Position numbers and translations under genes: made by a program. From the NCBI RefSeq assembly GCF_000733855.1, contig NZ_JPOJ01000001.1, positions 4,367,306 through 4,431,305 of the forward strand: DNA of 64,000 bases, given 5' to 3'. Every line of letters starts with the position of its first letter. Within the stretch, counting starts at the first letter, position 1. The stretch comes from Methylomicrobium agile. GTDB taxonomy: Bacteria; Pseudomonadota; Gammaproteobacteria; Methylococcales; Methylomonadaceae. The notes beneath the pieces are model-generated. The model searched no databases. It was not told the DNA's origin and saw only the letters and a list, made by a program, of their open reading frames with translations. Below are positions 42,159 to 53,797 of the stretch, piece after piece.

Positions 42159-42923
42159 TTGAAGCGAATTACTGAATCGTGGGAACAACAACGCCAGCGA
42201 GAAATCGAGGAGTTCTCGAAGCATTGGAGCTGGGAGCGAGTTTTCCGCGCTTGGACTGACCGCCTAAACGATTTCAGCATTGTCGTTGATCCGTTGTTCT
42301 TGTCAATCCAAGTACACGATCCTGCAAGTCCCACCGAGAGACCTTCTGCACTATCTTGGTGGCCTACAGACTCCATACGGAGCTTGCACCAGGATTGTCA
42401 GAGACATTTTGATCGATGGCCCGGAACATCAGGGCCGATACATCCGCCAAGTTATTATACGAGGCAGGGTGAGCTTGATACGCTTGACTACCTGTGGGAG
42501 AGCAAGGACGACATTGAAACCACAGCCGCAATACTGTTTGCGGCTTCCCTTTTCTCCCGCCTCGAGAATAAACGTAGGCGATACCCAGATAACTGGCCAA
42601 AGTTCTCCTGCGCGCAGATCCTTGTATGTTGGGCATATGGTAGGTGGCACAGCGCGGGGCCGCATAGAACATGGCATTCCTCATGTACTGACGTCCTTCC
42701 GTACATGAGCGATGACTGGATATATAAGATCGACACGATGGATGCACTGGTTCGCTATCTTGCGGAGGAGCATGCATCACTGCTGCTCCGGTACCGCCCA
42801 GTAGTGATTGAGTATGTATCCGAGCCGGATCCGTTCGTTGCGAAAAGCCTTCGAGAGGAATACGAGATCGAAAGGCAGCGACAGGCTGAGTGGCGCGAAA
42901 GACGGGAGAAGGAGAACCCGTAA
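42159..42923 (+). CDS. cassette 16: protein of unknown function
   Basis: 254 residues from a TTG at 42159 with a strong GGAGGA five bases upstream. No family recognised. Features: Trp-rich N-terminal region (WEQQRQREIEEFSKHWSWERVFRAW), a Cys/Trp-rich middle (FSCAQILVCWAYGRWHSAGPHRTWH), and a highly charged C-terminal helix (REEYEIERQRQAEWRERREKENP). It follows the last attC, and no attC lies after it, so it may be a final cassette whose site has decayed. Confidence 0.6.
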   Translation: MKRITESWEQQRQREIEEFSKHWSWERVFRAWTDRLNDFSIVVDPLFLSIQVHDPASPTERPSALSWWPTDSIRSLHQDCQRHFDRWPGTSGPIHPPSYYTRQGELDTLDYLWESKDDIETTAAILFAASLFSRLENKRRRYPDNWPKFSCAQILVCWAYGRWHSAGPHRTWHSSCTDVLPYMSDDWIYKIDTMDALVRYLAEEHASLLLRYRPVVIEYVSEPDPFVAKSLREEYEIERQRQAEWRERREKENP

Positions 42924-42999
42924 GGCGGATTCGCCGCTAGGCAATCCGCCATAGCTTTAAAGAGTGTTGGCGTTTTGCTATCGCGAAAAAACCCTACAG
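42921..42999. repeat. REP-like segment, third copy
   Basis: TAAGGCGGATTCGCCG ... CAATCCGCCATAGCTTT ... GTTGGCGTTTTGCTATCGCG matches segments at 41252-41328 and 41669-41745 with small differences. It marks the rearranged end of the integron. Confidence 0.8.
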
Positions 43000-43274
43000 C
43001 TATAACTCAGGAGAAAAAGCCATAGACAAAAGAAAGCGCGTTAGTCGCGTGTAGGGATGCAATCAGGATGCGAGTACTAATCCCAAGTGAGGTTGATATT
43101 CACACCATACTAGGCACATTTTTTTACAAGGCACCAACTACGCATAATGTCGTGCTCCGAATGGATTTCGATGCAAAGAACGCGCCGGGCGTAGAAAGTC
43201 CTTATACCGCAACACGTCATTTTGCACCGCGTTACAGTTACATGAAGGTTACACAAAACCACCAAGCATAAAAA
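43000..43274. other. region between the integron and tRNA-fMet
   Basis: No recognisable gene. A 67-codon plus-strand frame (43068-43271) has no family features. A GTTAGTC at 43038 is core-like but lacks an attC around it. Confidence 0.5.
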
Positions 43275-43301
43275 AAGGACTTGTGTTTCTCACAAGTCCT
43301 T
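43275..43301 (-). terminator. intrinsic terminator of the tRNA-fMet gene
   Basis: Stem AAGGACTTGTG/CACAAGTCCTT with a five-base loop, followed on the minus strand by a run of Ts. Confidence 0.9.
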
Positions 43302-43309
43302 GATTTATT

Positions 43310-43386
<77 letters not shown>

Positions 43387-43500
43387 ATTGATCCTGTGTA
43401 TTATAAGGATATTTGAAAATATTGCAAGTAAAAGTTTGCACTTTCAGCTCGATATTTATTTAAAGCTTAAAACTTAAGAGCCGCAGTGCTTGCCGATAGT

Positions 43501-43980
43501 TCATAAAGATAATTCCGAACGCCCAGTTAAATGGCGGATCAGGCCCGCTTCCCCGTTTTTCATCACACGCCGATGATTCCATACAAATACCGGCCTGGCG
43601 ACTCCCGCCAACAGCTTCATCCATGATTTGGCGAGCGAGACGTTCCAGATAAAGATCAGCTCGGTCGCCGCCTCGTTCTCCCGATAGGTCAGCGAGCAAT
43701 CGCCGATGCCGATCAGGTCGCCGGTGACTTCGACAGTGATCGCACGGTAAGGATGCAGTTGAGTGACCCGCAATTCGAACGCCAGATCGTAAGGCAAACA
43801 GGTCCGCCAGAGATACCGCCTGACATTGTCGATACCCAATGAATTACCCGGCGCCGTCTCGTCCACCATCGCCACATAATCCCACCAGCCCGGCCAATTC
43901 TCGGTTGCAACCAGAGGCGCCCACACCCTTTCGACCGGGGCGGGAATCAACCAGCGCGTCGTGAGCGAAAAATCGGACAT
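43501..43980 (-). CDS. SRPBCC-fold protein (polyketide cyclase/START-like)
   Basis: 159 residues from the ATG at 43980; the upstream frame to 44181 has no support. FSLTTRWLIPAPVERVWAPLVATENWPGWWDYV is the typical first strand and helix of SRPBCC lipid-binding proteins; the C-terminal long helix LAKSWMKLLAGVARPVFVWNHRRVMKNGEAGLIRHL completes the fold. Ligand unknown. Confidence 0.75.
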   Translation of the reverse strand: MSDFSLTTRWLIPAPVERVWAPLVATENWPGWWDYVAMVDETAPGNSLGIDNVRRYLWRTCLPYDLAFELRVTQLHPYRAITVEVTGDLIGIGDCSLTYRENEAATELIFIWNVSLAKSWMKLLAGVARPVFVWNHRRVMKNGEAGLIRHLTGRSELSL

Positions 43981-44221
43981 TCGCACGCTTATCAGCTCCA
44001 AATTTTTTGTAAGTTGGACGATTATAACTTTCCGAAAATTCCTGCGCCCCAAACGCCGATACGCTATTGCAAGCATATAATACTGAGAAAGGGAGTCATG
44101 CGCCGCATGTCGAAGCGTGTATTTATTTTTTACAAAAAATTTATAAAAAACAAACTTTTCAATTTTTAATCCCGTCCACACTCATATAAACTACGCAGGT
44201 TTTTATACTCACGAGAAAAGA

Positions 44222-45532
44222 ATGACTGCTCCGAATATTGGATTTATCAGCCTGGGCTGTCCGAAAGCGCTGGTCGACAGCGAGCGGATTCTGACCAAGC
44301 TGCGATCCGAAGGCTATACCATTTCGCCCACTTATAAAGACGCCGACCTAGTCGTCGTCAATACCTGCGGCTTTATCGATGCCGCAGTCGAGGAATCGCT
44401 GGACAGCATCGGCGAAGCGATCGCGCAAAACGGCCGGGTGATCGTGACCGGCTGCCTCGGCGCCCGGGAAGGCGAAATTCGCGCCAGACACCCCGAAGTT
44501 TTGAAAGTGACCGGCACGCATGCGCTGGAAGAAGTGATCGCCTCGGTGCACGAGCATTTGCCGCCACCGCACGATCCGTTTACCAGCCTAGTGCCGCCGC
44601 AAGGCATCAAACTGACGCCCCGGCACTATGCCTATCTGAAGATTTCGGAAGGCTGCAATCATCGCTGCACCTTCTGCATCATCCCGTCGATGCGCGGCGA
44701 CCTGGTCAGCCGACCGGTCGACGAGGTGTTGCGCGAAGCCGAACGCCTAGCCCTGGCGGGCGTAAAGGAATTGCTGATCGTCTCGCAGGATACCAGCGCC
44801 TACGGACTGGATTTGAAATACCGGCCGTTCGACTGGAAAGGCCGGCAGGTGCGCACCCGTTTCTACGAACTGGCCGAAGCGCTCGGCGAACTGGGCATCT
44901 GGATACGGATGCATTATGTCTATCCCTATCCGCATGTCGATGAAGTGATCCCGCTGATGGCCGAAGGCAAAATCCTGCCCTACCTGGACATTCCGTTCCA
45001 GCATGCGAACAGCCGGATCCTGAAACTGATGAAGCGCCCGGCAGCCAGCCAGAACAATCTGGAACGGATCAGGGCCTGGCGCGAAATCTGCCCGGACATT
45101 ACTCTACGCAGCACGTTTATCGTCGGCTTTCCGGGCGAAACCGAGGAAGAATTCGAGGAACTGCTGCAATTCTTGACCGACGCCCAGCTCGACCGGATCG
45201 GCTGCTTCGCTTATTCGCCGGTCAAGGGCGCAGCCGCAAACGATTTGCCGAACGCGGTGCCGGAAGCGGTCAAGGAAGAACGCCTGGCGCGATTCATGGC
45301 GCATCAAGCGGAGATCAGCGCCGCCCGCCTGCAACGGCGGATCGGACGGGTGGAAACCGTGCTGGTCGAGGAAGTGGTCGAAGAAGGCGCGGTCGCCCGC
45401 AGCAAGACGGACGCACCGGAAATCGACGGCCAAGTCTATATCGACGGCGCCACGCATCTCAAGGTCGGCGATTTGGTGCAGGTCGAACTGGAAGAAGCGG
45501 ACGATTACGATTTATGGGGCCGGCTGATATGA
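44222..45532 (+). CDS. rimO: ribosomal protein S12 methylthiotransferase
   Basis: 436 residues. Adds a methylthio group to Asp of ribosomal protein S12. N-terminal MTTase domain with cluster cysteines in [14 protein letters not shown] and VTGCLGA; radical SAM motif [16 protein letters not shown]-terminal TRAM domain. [20 protein letters not shown] is the RimO start signature, distinguishing it from MiaB. Confidence 0.96.
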   Translation: MTAPNIGFISLGCPKALVDSERILTKLRSEGYTISPTYKDADLVVVNTCGFIDAAVEESLDSIGEAIAQNGRVIVTGCLGAREGEIRARHPEVLKVTGTHALEEVIASVHEHLPPPHDPFTSLVPPQGIKLTPRHYAYLKISEGCNHRCTFCIIPSMRGDLVSRPVDEVLREAERLALAGVKELLIVSQDTSAYGLDLKYRPFDWKGRQVRTRFYELAEALGELGIWIRMHYVYPYPHVDEVIPLMAEGKILPYLDIPFQHANSRILKLMKRPAASQNNLERIRAWREICPDITLRSTFIVGFPGETEEEFEELLQFLTDAQLDRIGCFAYSPVKGAAANDLPNAVPEAVKEERLARFMAHQAEISAARLQRRIGRVETVLVEEVVEEGAVARSKTDAPEIDGQVYIDGATHLKVGDLVQVELEEADDYDLWGRLI

Positions 45533-45537
45533 AGTAA

Positions 45538-45557
45538 TCCGCCTGACGCCAGGCGGA
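45538..45557 (+). terminator. stem-loop after rimO
   Basis: TCCGCCTG/CAGGCGGA stem with a four-base loop six bases after the stop; no clear U-run. Confidence 0.5.
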
Positions 45558-45713
45558 CTCAGTACTCGAAAAAGCGCAGAGACGGCAGACTCTCCTTTCC
45601 TCTCATGGAGGATCGGCCGGTTGCCGCCTGCCGTCCACGATGCATTCGAGAGAATTTAATGCTGTAGCTTAATTAAGGAATTCAATCAATAAACTTTATG
45701 CGGGGACCGATCC

Positions 45714-46763
45714 ATGTCTGCTCAAGCCGTTTCTTCTTCACAAAATTATTCACCATCGATCCGGATGGCCGTGTCCTTCCGGCTAATCCTGGCACTTTAT
45801 CTGATCATTCCACTCTGCGTATTGCTCCAGTTATTCGACGGCTGGTTCTGGCATAATTTTCTGAAAGAAAATCTGCCCAGCAATACCGGGCATTTCCTGC
45901 TGTATCAGATTTTATTCGGCACGCCGCATATCCTCGCCAGCGCGATTTTATTATGCAGCCACGGTGATTATTTCAAACTTTACAAGCCCCGCCTCTTCCG
46001 GATGACGCTCGCGCTAGCGGTCGTTTTCGGCATCGGCAGCCTCTACCTGCCTTACTACGCGCTTTACGCCGGTGTCGCGGCCTGGACGGTGCTGCATGTA
46101 CTGAAGCAGCAGCACGGGCTGGCGCGCGGAGTGTGCAGGCTGCCTTCGCCGCACTTCAATCTCCTGCTCGGCTTGAGCGTCACGGCGGGCCTTCTGATTT
46201 ATATCGGTATTTTTTTGAATGCACGACTGACGCCGGATCAGGTCGAATGGATCAAGCTGGCCGCCGGCAATCTGTGCGTGCTGCTCGCTCTCGTCACCTG
46301 GTATAGCCAACGCTTTGCCGCATCCGCCTTCGGCAAATGGTTTTTGTGGTCGAACACTTTACTGGTACTGAACAGCTATTATCTGTTCGTCCAGCAATAT
46401 TATTTCCTGGCAATTCTCGGCCCCCGACTGGTACATGATACGACCGCTTACTTCTTTTATGTGACCCACGACTACAATCGCCACCATAAACAGCCGCAGA
46501 ACTGGCTCTACCGTCAGGCCAAAAGCTGGCATGTGCATTGTTTCCTCGTCCTGCCCGCCCTCTCGTTCGGGCTTGCCTTCGCGCTGCAGGCCTACGGCGA
46601 CCAGCTGGTCAACCTGATCACCGAGCACTGGTTCGGCGTCGAGATTCGCAAAGCCGTTACTTTGGGTTTACTCGGTTATTTCGGACTGATGCACTATTAC
46701 ACCGAATCGTTCACCTGGAAGCAGGATTCGCCGTACCGGCGTTATATCGCGTTCGGCAAGTGA
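45714..46763 (+). CDS. polytopic membrane protein of unknown function
   Basis: 349 residues with eight or more hydrophobic segments. Histidines recur in membrane-edge motifs: FGTPHILAS, TVLHVLKQQHGLARG, VHDTTAYFFYVTHDYNRHHK and LMHYYTESFTWK. Such His clusters suggest a metal or haem site, as in membrane oxygenases/desaturases or Brp/Blh-type carotenoid cleavage proteins, but I cannot assign a family. 181 bases of leader, including a possible stem at 45581-45635, precede it. Confidence 0.6.
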   Translation: MSAQAVSSSQNYSPSIRMAVSFRLILALYLIIPLCVLLQLFDGWFWHNFLKENLPSNTGHFLLYQILFGTPHILASAILLCSHGDYFKLYKPRLFRMTLALAVVFGIGSLYLPYYALYAGVAAWTVLHVLKQQHGLARGVCRLPSPHFNLLLGLSVTAGLLIYIGIFLNARLTPDQVEWIKLAAGNLCVLLALVTWYSQRFAASAFGKWFLWSNTLLVLNSYYLFVQQYYFLAILGPRLVHDTTAYFFYVTHDYNRHHKQPQNWLYRQAKSWHVHCFLVLPALSFGLAFALQAYGDQLVNLITEHWFGVEIRKAVTLGLLGYFGLMHYYTESFTWKQDSPYRRYIAFGK

Positions 46764-46793
46764 ACGCCCGGCTTGTCGCCATACAGGAGAAAT

Positions 46794-46818
46794 CTGCCAG
46801 GTTTTAAAAACCTGGCAG
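46794..46818. repeat. palindrome, copy 3 of 3
   Basis: CTGCCAGG ... CCTGGCAG around TTTTAAAAA, same core as at 2231 and 12015, with shorter arms. It lies between convergent genes (membrane protein and dodecin). Confidence 0.8.
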
Positions 46819-46830
46819 GTCTTTCGCGGC

Positions 46831-48706
<1,876 letters not shown>

Positions 48707-48813
48707 GAGGGCCGATTAGATTAGTTTATTATGGTCAGATAAATTAAGGTAAAATGGCATTCGGCATTTTAGTCTATTTGCAAACCGTCCCGCTACCCAT
48801 CTCCCGACACCGC

Positions 48814-51765
48814 ATGCATTTTTGCTTTATCCTGTTTTTTTTCGCATTCCTGCCGACTACGGGTTTTGCGGAGGATGCCGTCTGGAATTGCCATCAGGAC
48901 AAAAACAGCAAGGAATGGGTTTGTACCGGCGAAAAAGCCTCTCCCGCCGCCATTCCGGAAGAGAAAGACGAACCGTTAGCGCAACAACCCCCAGTGTCAA
49001 CGACGCCCGCCGCCCAACCCGAGGTAAAAGAAACTGCGGTCAGCGAACCGGCCCCGGCCCCGGCTCCTGTTCATGAAACGGTCGCCGAAGCCGAATCTCA
49101 GCCTAAAGCAATCGCCGAAAAAAAGATTCCGGTCAAGTCGACGGTGCGCAAGGCCGTCCCCGTCAAGAAAAACCTGCAGCAGGAAGATACCCGGCAGGCC
49201 GGCTGGCATTGTAAAACCGCCGAAGGCGGCCAAGACTGGAATTGTAACCTGACCGGACCCGATCCGAAGGGGCAGCCGCATGTCGTGAGTACCGAAGCCA
49301 CCGGATTCAGCATGTTGGATCCTGCGTTCGACGCCAAACAGGAGCAGATTTTTGCCAACCTGAGATCAAACCTGAAATACGACCCTTGGGCTCATTGCAG
49401 CATCGAGCCGGGTGCGGCGCCGGTATTTACGCCGCGCAGCCCTTTACGCGACGTATCGCCGCTGGATGTCAATGCCGATTACGGCGAAGTCTTCGAAAAC
49501 GAAATCAGCAGTTACCGGGGCAACGTCGAAATTACTCGCGCCGACCAGCATTCGTTTTCGAACACCGCACAATACGACACCGTATCGCAAACGCTCGATC
49601 TGCAAGGCGAGGTATACTACAGCGAGGACAATCTATCGATTTACAGCAATTCCGCCAGCCTGAAACTGGCCCAGGACCAGGCGACATTGAGAAACGTAGA
49701 GTTCATCAATCCGTCCGCGCCGCTCAGAGGCCGCGCCTCGGCGGCGTACCGGGAAAGCAAGGTACTGTCGCGCTATAAAGATGTCGCCTATACGACTTGC
49801 CCGCCCGGAAATACGGACTGGGTACTGCATGCTTCCGACCTGAAATTGAACGACGCAACCGGCAAGGGCGCCGTCAAGAATGCCTGGCTCGAATTCAAGG
49901 GAACGCCGGTTTTCTATTCACCTTACCTGTCGTTTCCTGTCGACAACAGACGTTTATCGGGTTTTCTTGCGCCCACTTTCGGCAGTACACAGCTCAGCGG
50001 CTTTCACTTCTCCGCCCCTTATTACTGGAATATCGCGCCTAATTATGATGCGACTCTCAGGCCCCGCTATTTCACGAAGCGCGGCATCATGCTGGCGGGC
50101 GATTTCAGGCTTCTGACCCCCTACTCGAACAGCAAACTGGGACTGGAATTTTTACCCAACGACAAACTTCGCGACACCTCGCGTTTTCTCGGATCGCTCA
50201 AGAACACCAGCCATTTCGGCCCGTATGTCAGTTCGAACATGGACTTGAATTATGTTTCGGACAAAGAATATTTCGGCGAGCTCGGCAACGCGCTCAGCTT
50301 CCCCAATTTCAGCCATATCAGAAGCATCGCCGATCTGGGTTACCGCAATCCGGGCATAGGCGTCTCTCTGGTGGGCCGCGTCGAGAACTATCAGACAATC
50401 GACAAAACCTTGACCGGTTACAATCGCCCCTATCGGCGTCTGCCCGAGATCGATCTGAACCTTGACCATACCTTCGACTTCATGCCGCTGACTGCCAACC
50501 TGGACAGCGAATATGTAAACTTCAACCATGATGATCTGGTCAACGCTCAGCGCGTCAATGTCAAGCCGTCGATCAGCGCGCCGCTGCAAGCCGAATGGGG
50601 TTTTTTGACGCCCAAGGTTTCGGTACAGCATACCGATTATCAACTTACTGAAAAAAGCTTTGTTCCCCCGCCCAATGTCGTGCCTGCGAGTTGGTCAAAC
50701 ACGGTTACCCGCACTTTACCGATCTTTTCCTTAGACAGCGGGTTAACCTTCGAGAGGGAACTGGGCAAGGCCGACTCGTCCATGAAGCATACGCTTGAAC
50801 CCCGGCTTTTTTATTTATATATTCCGAAAAAAGATCAAAACGACATTCCTTTATTCGATACATCGCTCTACGATATATGGTTCAGCAATCTATTCAGGGA
50901 GAACCGCTTCAGCGGTACCGATCGGATACAGGACGCGAATCAAATTACGATGGCGCTGACAACCCGGTTGATCGATTCAGAAACCGGCCTGGAAAAAATG
51001 AAATTGAATATCGGCCAAATCATTTACTTCCGGGACCGCGAAGTCACCGCACCGCTCAGAATCCGGAACTTGCCCGATTTCGTGACAATTCCGGAACAAG
51101 GGTTTCAAATGCCGGTCGAAACGGACCGCGTGTCGCCGCTGATCGCCGAACTCAGCAGCCAGTTCTCGGATCATTGGTCCGGAGAAACGGGCATTCAGTG
51201 GAACCCGGAGAACAATGACATCGTCAGAGGCAAGGCGATTTTGCATTTTATGAACAAAGCCGAGAAAATTCTGAACCTTGGCTTCCATTATCGGCGAACC
51301 GATCTGGTAGAACGCACCTTGCTTGCGAACAGCTCCATTTGGGGCCCTTCCGTACAAGCCTACAATGCAGCGCTCCCTTCCGGCACGCCTTCCTATAATC
51401 CGCTGACGGACCCAAACGTACTGCACAGTACGGACCTGGTGCAGAGCGACATCAGTTTTCGCTGGCCGTTGTTCAATGATTGGTATGCCGTCGGCCGCTG
51501 GCAATATTCCTGGCTTTATAATAAAACGCAGGAAACTTTTTTGGGCGTCGAGAAGGAAAACTGCTGCTGGCGTTTTCGTCTGATCGGCCGCCGTTACACC
51601 AATAACATCAATACGGTCAACAGCTCGGTTCAACAGCTCGCCGAAGGCACCAGTCAATCGGGTCTTTTTTTCCAGGTAGAACTCAAGGGATTGACCGGCC
51701 TAGGGGAAAGCCTCGACCAATTCTTTGAACAAAGTATTTTCGGCTATCAAAAGCCGACCCAATAA
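48814..51765 (+). CDS. lptD: LPS-assembly protein LptD
   Basis: 983 residues from the ATG at 48814 (the frame is open from 48754, but the signal peptide MHFCFILFFFAFLPTTGFA starts here). Outer-membrane barrel that inserts LPS. A periplasmic Pro/Ala/Lys-rich linker with paired WNC repeats (DAVWNCHQD, AGWHCKTAEGGQDWNC) precedes the OstA jellyroll (DVNADYGEVFENEISSYRGNVEITR) and the barrel. Cysteines near both ends fit the inter-domain disulfides. surA follows by 8 bases. Confidence 0.95.
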   Translation: MHFCFILFFFAFLPTTGFAEDAVWNCHQDKNSKEWVCTGEKASPAAIPEEKDEPLAQQPPVSTTPAAQPEVKETAVSEPAPAPAPVHETVAEAESQPKAIAEKKIPVKSTVRKAVPVKKNLQQEDTRQAGWHCKTAEGGQDWNCNLTGPDPKGQPHVVSTEATGFSMLDPAFDAKQEQIFANLRSNLKYDPWAHCSIEPGAAPVFTPRSPLRDVSPLDVNADYGEVFENEISSYRGNVEITRADQHSFSNTAQYDTVSQTLDLQGEVYYSEDNLSIYSNSASLKLAQDQATLRNVEFINPSAPLRGRASAAYRESKVLSRYKDVAYTTCPPGNTDWVLHASDLKLNDATGKGAVKNAWLEFKGTPVFYSPYLSFPVDNRRLSGFLAPTFGSTQLSGFHFSAPYYWNIAPNYDATLRPRYFTKRGIMLAGDFRLLTPYSNSKLGLEFLPNDKLRDTSRFLGSLKNTSHFGPYVSSNMDLNYVSDKEYFGELGNALSFPNFSHIRSIADLGYRNPGIGVSLVGRVENYQTIDKTLTGYNRPYRRLPEIDLNLDHTFDFMPLTANLDSEYVNFNHDDLVNAQRVNVKPSISAPLQAEWGFLTPKVSVQHTDYQLTEKSFVPPPNVVPASWSNTVTRTLPIFSLDSGLTFERELGKADSSMKHTLEPRLFYLYIPKKDQNDIPLFDTSLYDIWFSNLFRENRFSGTDRIQDANQITMALTTRLIDSETGLEKMKLNIGQIIYFRDREVTAPLRIRNLPDFVTIPEQGFQMPVETDRVSPLIAELSSQFSDHWSGETGIQWNPENNDIVRGKAILHFMNKAEKILNLGFHYRRTDLVERTLLANSSIWGPSVQAYNAALPSGTPSYNPLTDPNVLHSTDLVQSDISFRWPLFNDWYAVGRWQYSWLYNKTQETFLGVEKENCCWRFRLIGRRYTNNINTVNSSVQQLAEGTSQSGLFFQVELKGLTGLGESLDQFFEQSIFGYQKPTQ

Positions 51766-51773
51766 TCGCAGCC

Positions 51774-53063
51774 GTGATGAAACAGTTTTTTATTGCGTTT
51801 TTTCTGCTCCACCTTCTGACGGTAACCGGCACAGCCCGCGCCGAAATGCTCGACACGATCGTCGCGATCGTCGAGGATGACGTCGTATTGGAACGCGAAC
51901 TGGAAAAAGAATCCTATATCATCGCAGAGCGGATGCGTTCGTCGAATGTCGCGATGCCGTCTGCGTCGACCTTGCGCCACCAGGTGCTGGAAAAATTGAT
52001 CATCGACAAACTTCAGAGGCAGCTGGCCGAAAAAGCCGGCATTACGGTCAGCGACGAAATGCTGAACAGCTCGGTCACCGAAATCGCGCGCAACAACAAC
52101 ATGAGCCCCGACGAGTTCCGGAACGAACTGATCAGCCAGGGCATGGCCTATAAAAGCTTCCTGGACAATGTGCGCAACGAAATCATGATCAATCAGTTGC
52201 GCGCTCGCGAAATCGGCGCGCGGATCAAGGTTACCGACCGGGAAATCGAGCACTACCTCGACACCCAGGGCAAAATCGGCACTGAGTCGGTGCAATACCG
52301 TTTGGGACATATTCTGATCGCAGTGAAAGAAGGCGCATCCGCTTCCGAAATCCAAACCGCCCAAAGCAAGGCTTCCGACCTCGTCGCGAAGTTGCGCCGG
52401 GGCCAGGATTTTACCCATACCGCGGTCAGCAATTCGGACGACGACAATGCGTTATCCGGCGGCGATCTCGGCTGGCGCAATTTGAACGAGATTCCGACCC
52501 TTTTTGCGGATACCGCGCAAAAAATGGCCATCGGCGAGGTTTCCGAGCCGATACGCAGCCCGAGCGGCTTTCATATCATCAAGCTGATCGACTCGAAGGG
52601 AACCGACAATCATACGGTCACCAAAACCGAAGTCCGGCATATCCTGATCAAGACCAACGAATTGATTGACGATAACGAAGCGAAAAAACGCCTCTTGGCG
52701 CTAAAGACCCGCATTACCGATGGCGACGATTTCGCCGCGCTCGCGCGTGCGCATTCGGACGATAAAGGCTCTGCCCTGAAAGGCGGCTCTTTGGGCAAAG
52801 TCAATCCCGGTGATTTGGTCAAGGAGTTCGAGGAAGCCATGAACCGGCTTGCTGTCAAAGAAATCAGCGACCCCGTTCAAACCCAATTCGGCTGGCATCT
52901 GATTCAGGTGCTGGATCGCGAAACGAAAGACAATAGCGAAGAGCACCAGAAAAATCTGGCTCGCGAAGCGATACGCAAACGGAAAATCGAAGAAGAAACC
53001 GAGCTCTGGATTCGCCGAATTCGAGATGAAGCCTATGTCGAAATCTACGAGGACAGGCTCTAG
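51774..53063 (+). CDS. surA: periplasmic chaperone/peptidyl-prolyl isomerase SurA
   Basis: 429 residues. Escorts outer-membrane proteins, including LptD. Signal peptide ends ARA; SurA_N domain LDTIVAIVEDDVVLERELEKES; two parvulin domains (VQYRLGHILIAVKEGAS ... SGGDLGWRNLNEIPTLF and VRHILIKTNELI ... KGGSLGKVNPGDLV); C-terminal helix ending EIYEDRL. Operon with lptD. Confidence 0.96.
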   Translation: MMKQFFIAFFLLHLLTVTGTARAEMLDTIVAIVEDDVVLERELEKESYIIAERMRSSNVAMPSASTLRHQVLEKLIIDKLQRQLAEKAGITVSDEMLNSSVTEIARNNNMSPDEFRNELISQGMAYKSFLDNVRNEIMINQLRAREIGARIKVTDREIEHYLDTQGKIGTESVQYRLGHILIAVKEGASASEIQTAQSKASDLVAKLRRGQDFTHTAVSNSDDDNALSGGDLGWRNLNEIPTLFADTAQKMAIGEVSEPIRSPSGFHIIKLIDSKGTDNHTVTKTEVRHILIKTNELIDDNEAKKRLLALKTRITDGDDFAALARAHSDDKGSALKGGSLGKVNPGDLVKEFEEAMNRLAVKEISDPVQTQFGWHLIQVLDRETKDNSEEHQKNLAREAIRKRKIEEETELWIRRIRDEAYVEIYEDRL

Positions 53064-53143
53064 CCGAGAGCAGACACCGTGTTGGCCGCCATGATCATGC
53101 CGATAACGACTTGCACCTTTCACGCGACCGCGACTATTCCAGG

Positions 53144-53737
53144 ATGAACGATACCCCAAAAACCGGCCTGCCCGCAGGATTGGACAGACAATTACAGCAG
53201 ATTATCGCTCTCGAAGATCTCGAAGCTCAGCGCGCCCATCTGAAGAGGCTCTGCGAAGCCGGCAGCGGAGTCGATCTTCTGGATTGCGCCGCTGCCCTGC
53301 TGTTTCTGCTGCAATCCCCGGCAAGCCTTCCGGATAAGGCCGGTGATGCGCTCCAGCCCCAGCGGACTCAGCCCTTGCGGCAACAACCTATTCCCCAGCA
53401 TCTGAAAATGGTGCGCTATCGGCTTGATGTTGGGCGCCAGCATCAGATTACAGTGGAAGAGCTCAAGAAAATGCTGGTTGAAGAGTCGGGGGTCGATAAG
53501 AACAATATTACCCATGTCGACATTCAGGATTTCCATACGCTGATCGAACTGCCCGATGAAATGCCGCCGGACATTTTTCAGCATCTGAAAACGGTCGAAA
53601 TCAACCATCAAAAACTGGGCATTCGGCGGGTAAAAAATCGGCGTGCGAAAAAACACGGCAAGCCTCGTTACGGGCGCAATCGCCAGCCGATTGCCCGACA
53701 ACAGCCTGAAGCGGCCGGCTTCCCAGGTAAAAACTGA
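53144..53737 (+). CDS. stand-alone DbpA-like RNA-binding protein
   Basis: 197 residues from the ATG at 53144. The N-terminal ~85 residues are helical and unassigned. Residues ~88-165 (KMVRYRLDVGRQHQITVEELKKMLVEESGVDKNNITHVDIQDFHTLIELPDEMPPDIFQHLKTVEINHQKLGIRRV) match the RRM-like domain found at the C-terminus of DbpA/DeaD DEAD-box helicases. A basic tail (NRRAKKHGKPRYGRNRQPIARQQP) follows. No helicase domain is present. May be a ribosome-assembly or RNA-chaperone factor. Confidence 0.72.
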   Translation: MNDTPKTGLPAGLDRQLQQIIALEDLEAQRAHLKRLCEAGSGVDLLDCAAALLFLLQSPASLPDKAGDALQPQRTQPLRQQPIPQHLKMVRYRLDVGRQHQITVEELKKMLVEESGVDKNNITHVDIQDFHTLIELPDEMPPDIFQHLKTVEINHQKLGIRRVKNRRAKKHGKPRYGRNRQPIARQQPEAAGFPGKN

Positions 53738-53797
53738 ACCCGTTGCGTGTTTATTTAGATATTATCCGATTGATCGCCTCCATTTAAGGTTCGAAAC

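Noticed and set aside
43068..43271. 67-codon frame before tRNA-fMet
   Set aside because: No family, no clear ribosome binding site, and it ends at the terminator; not strong enough to call.
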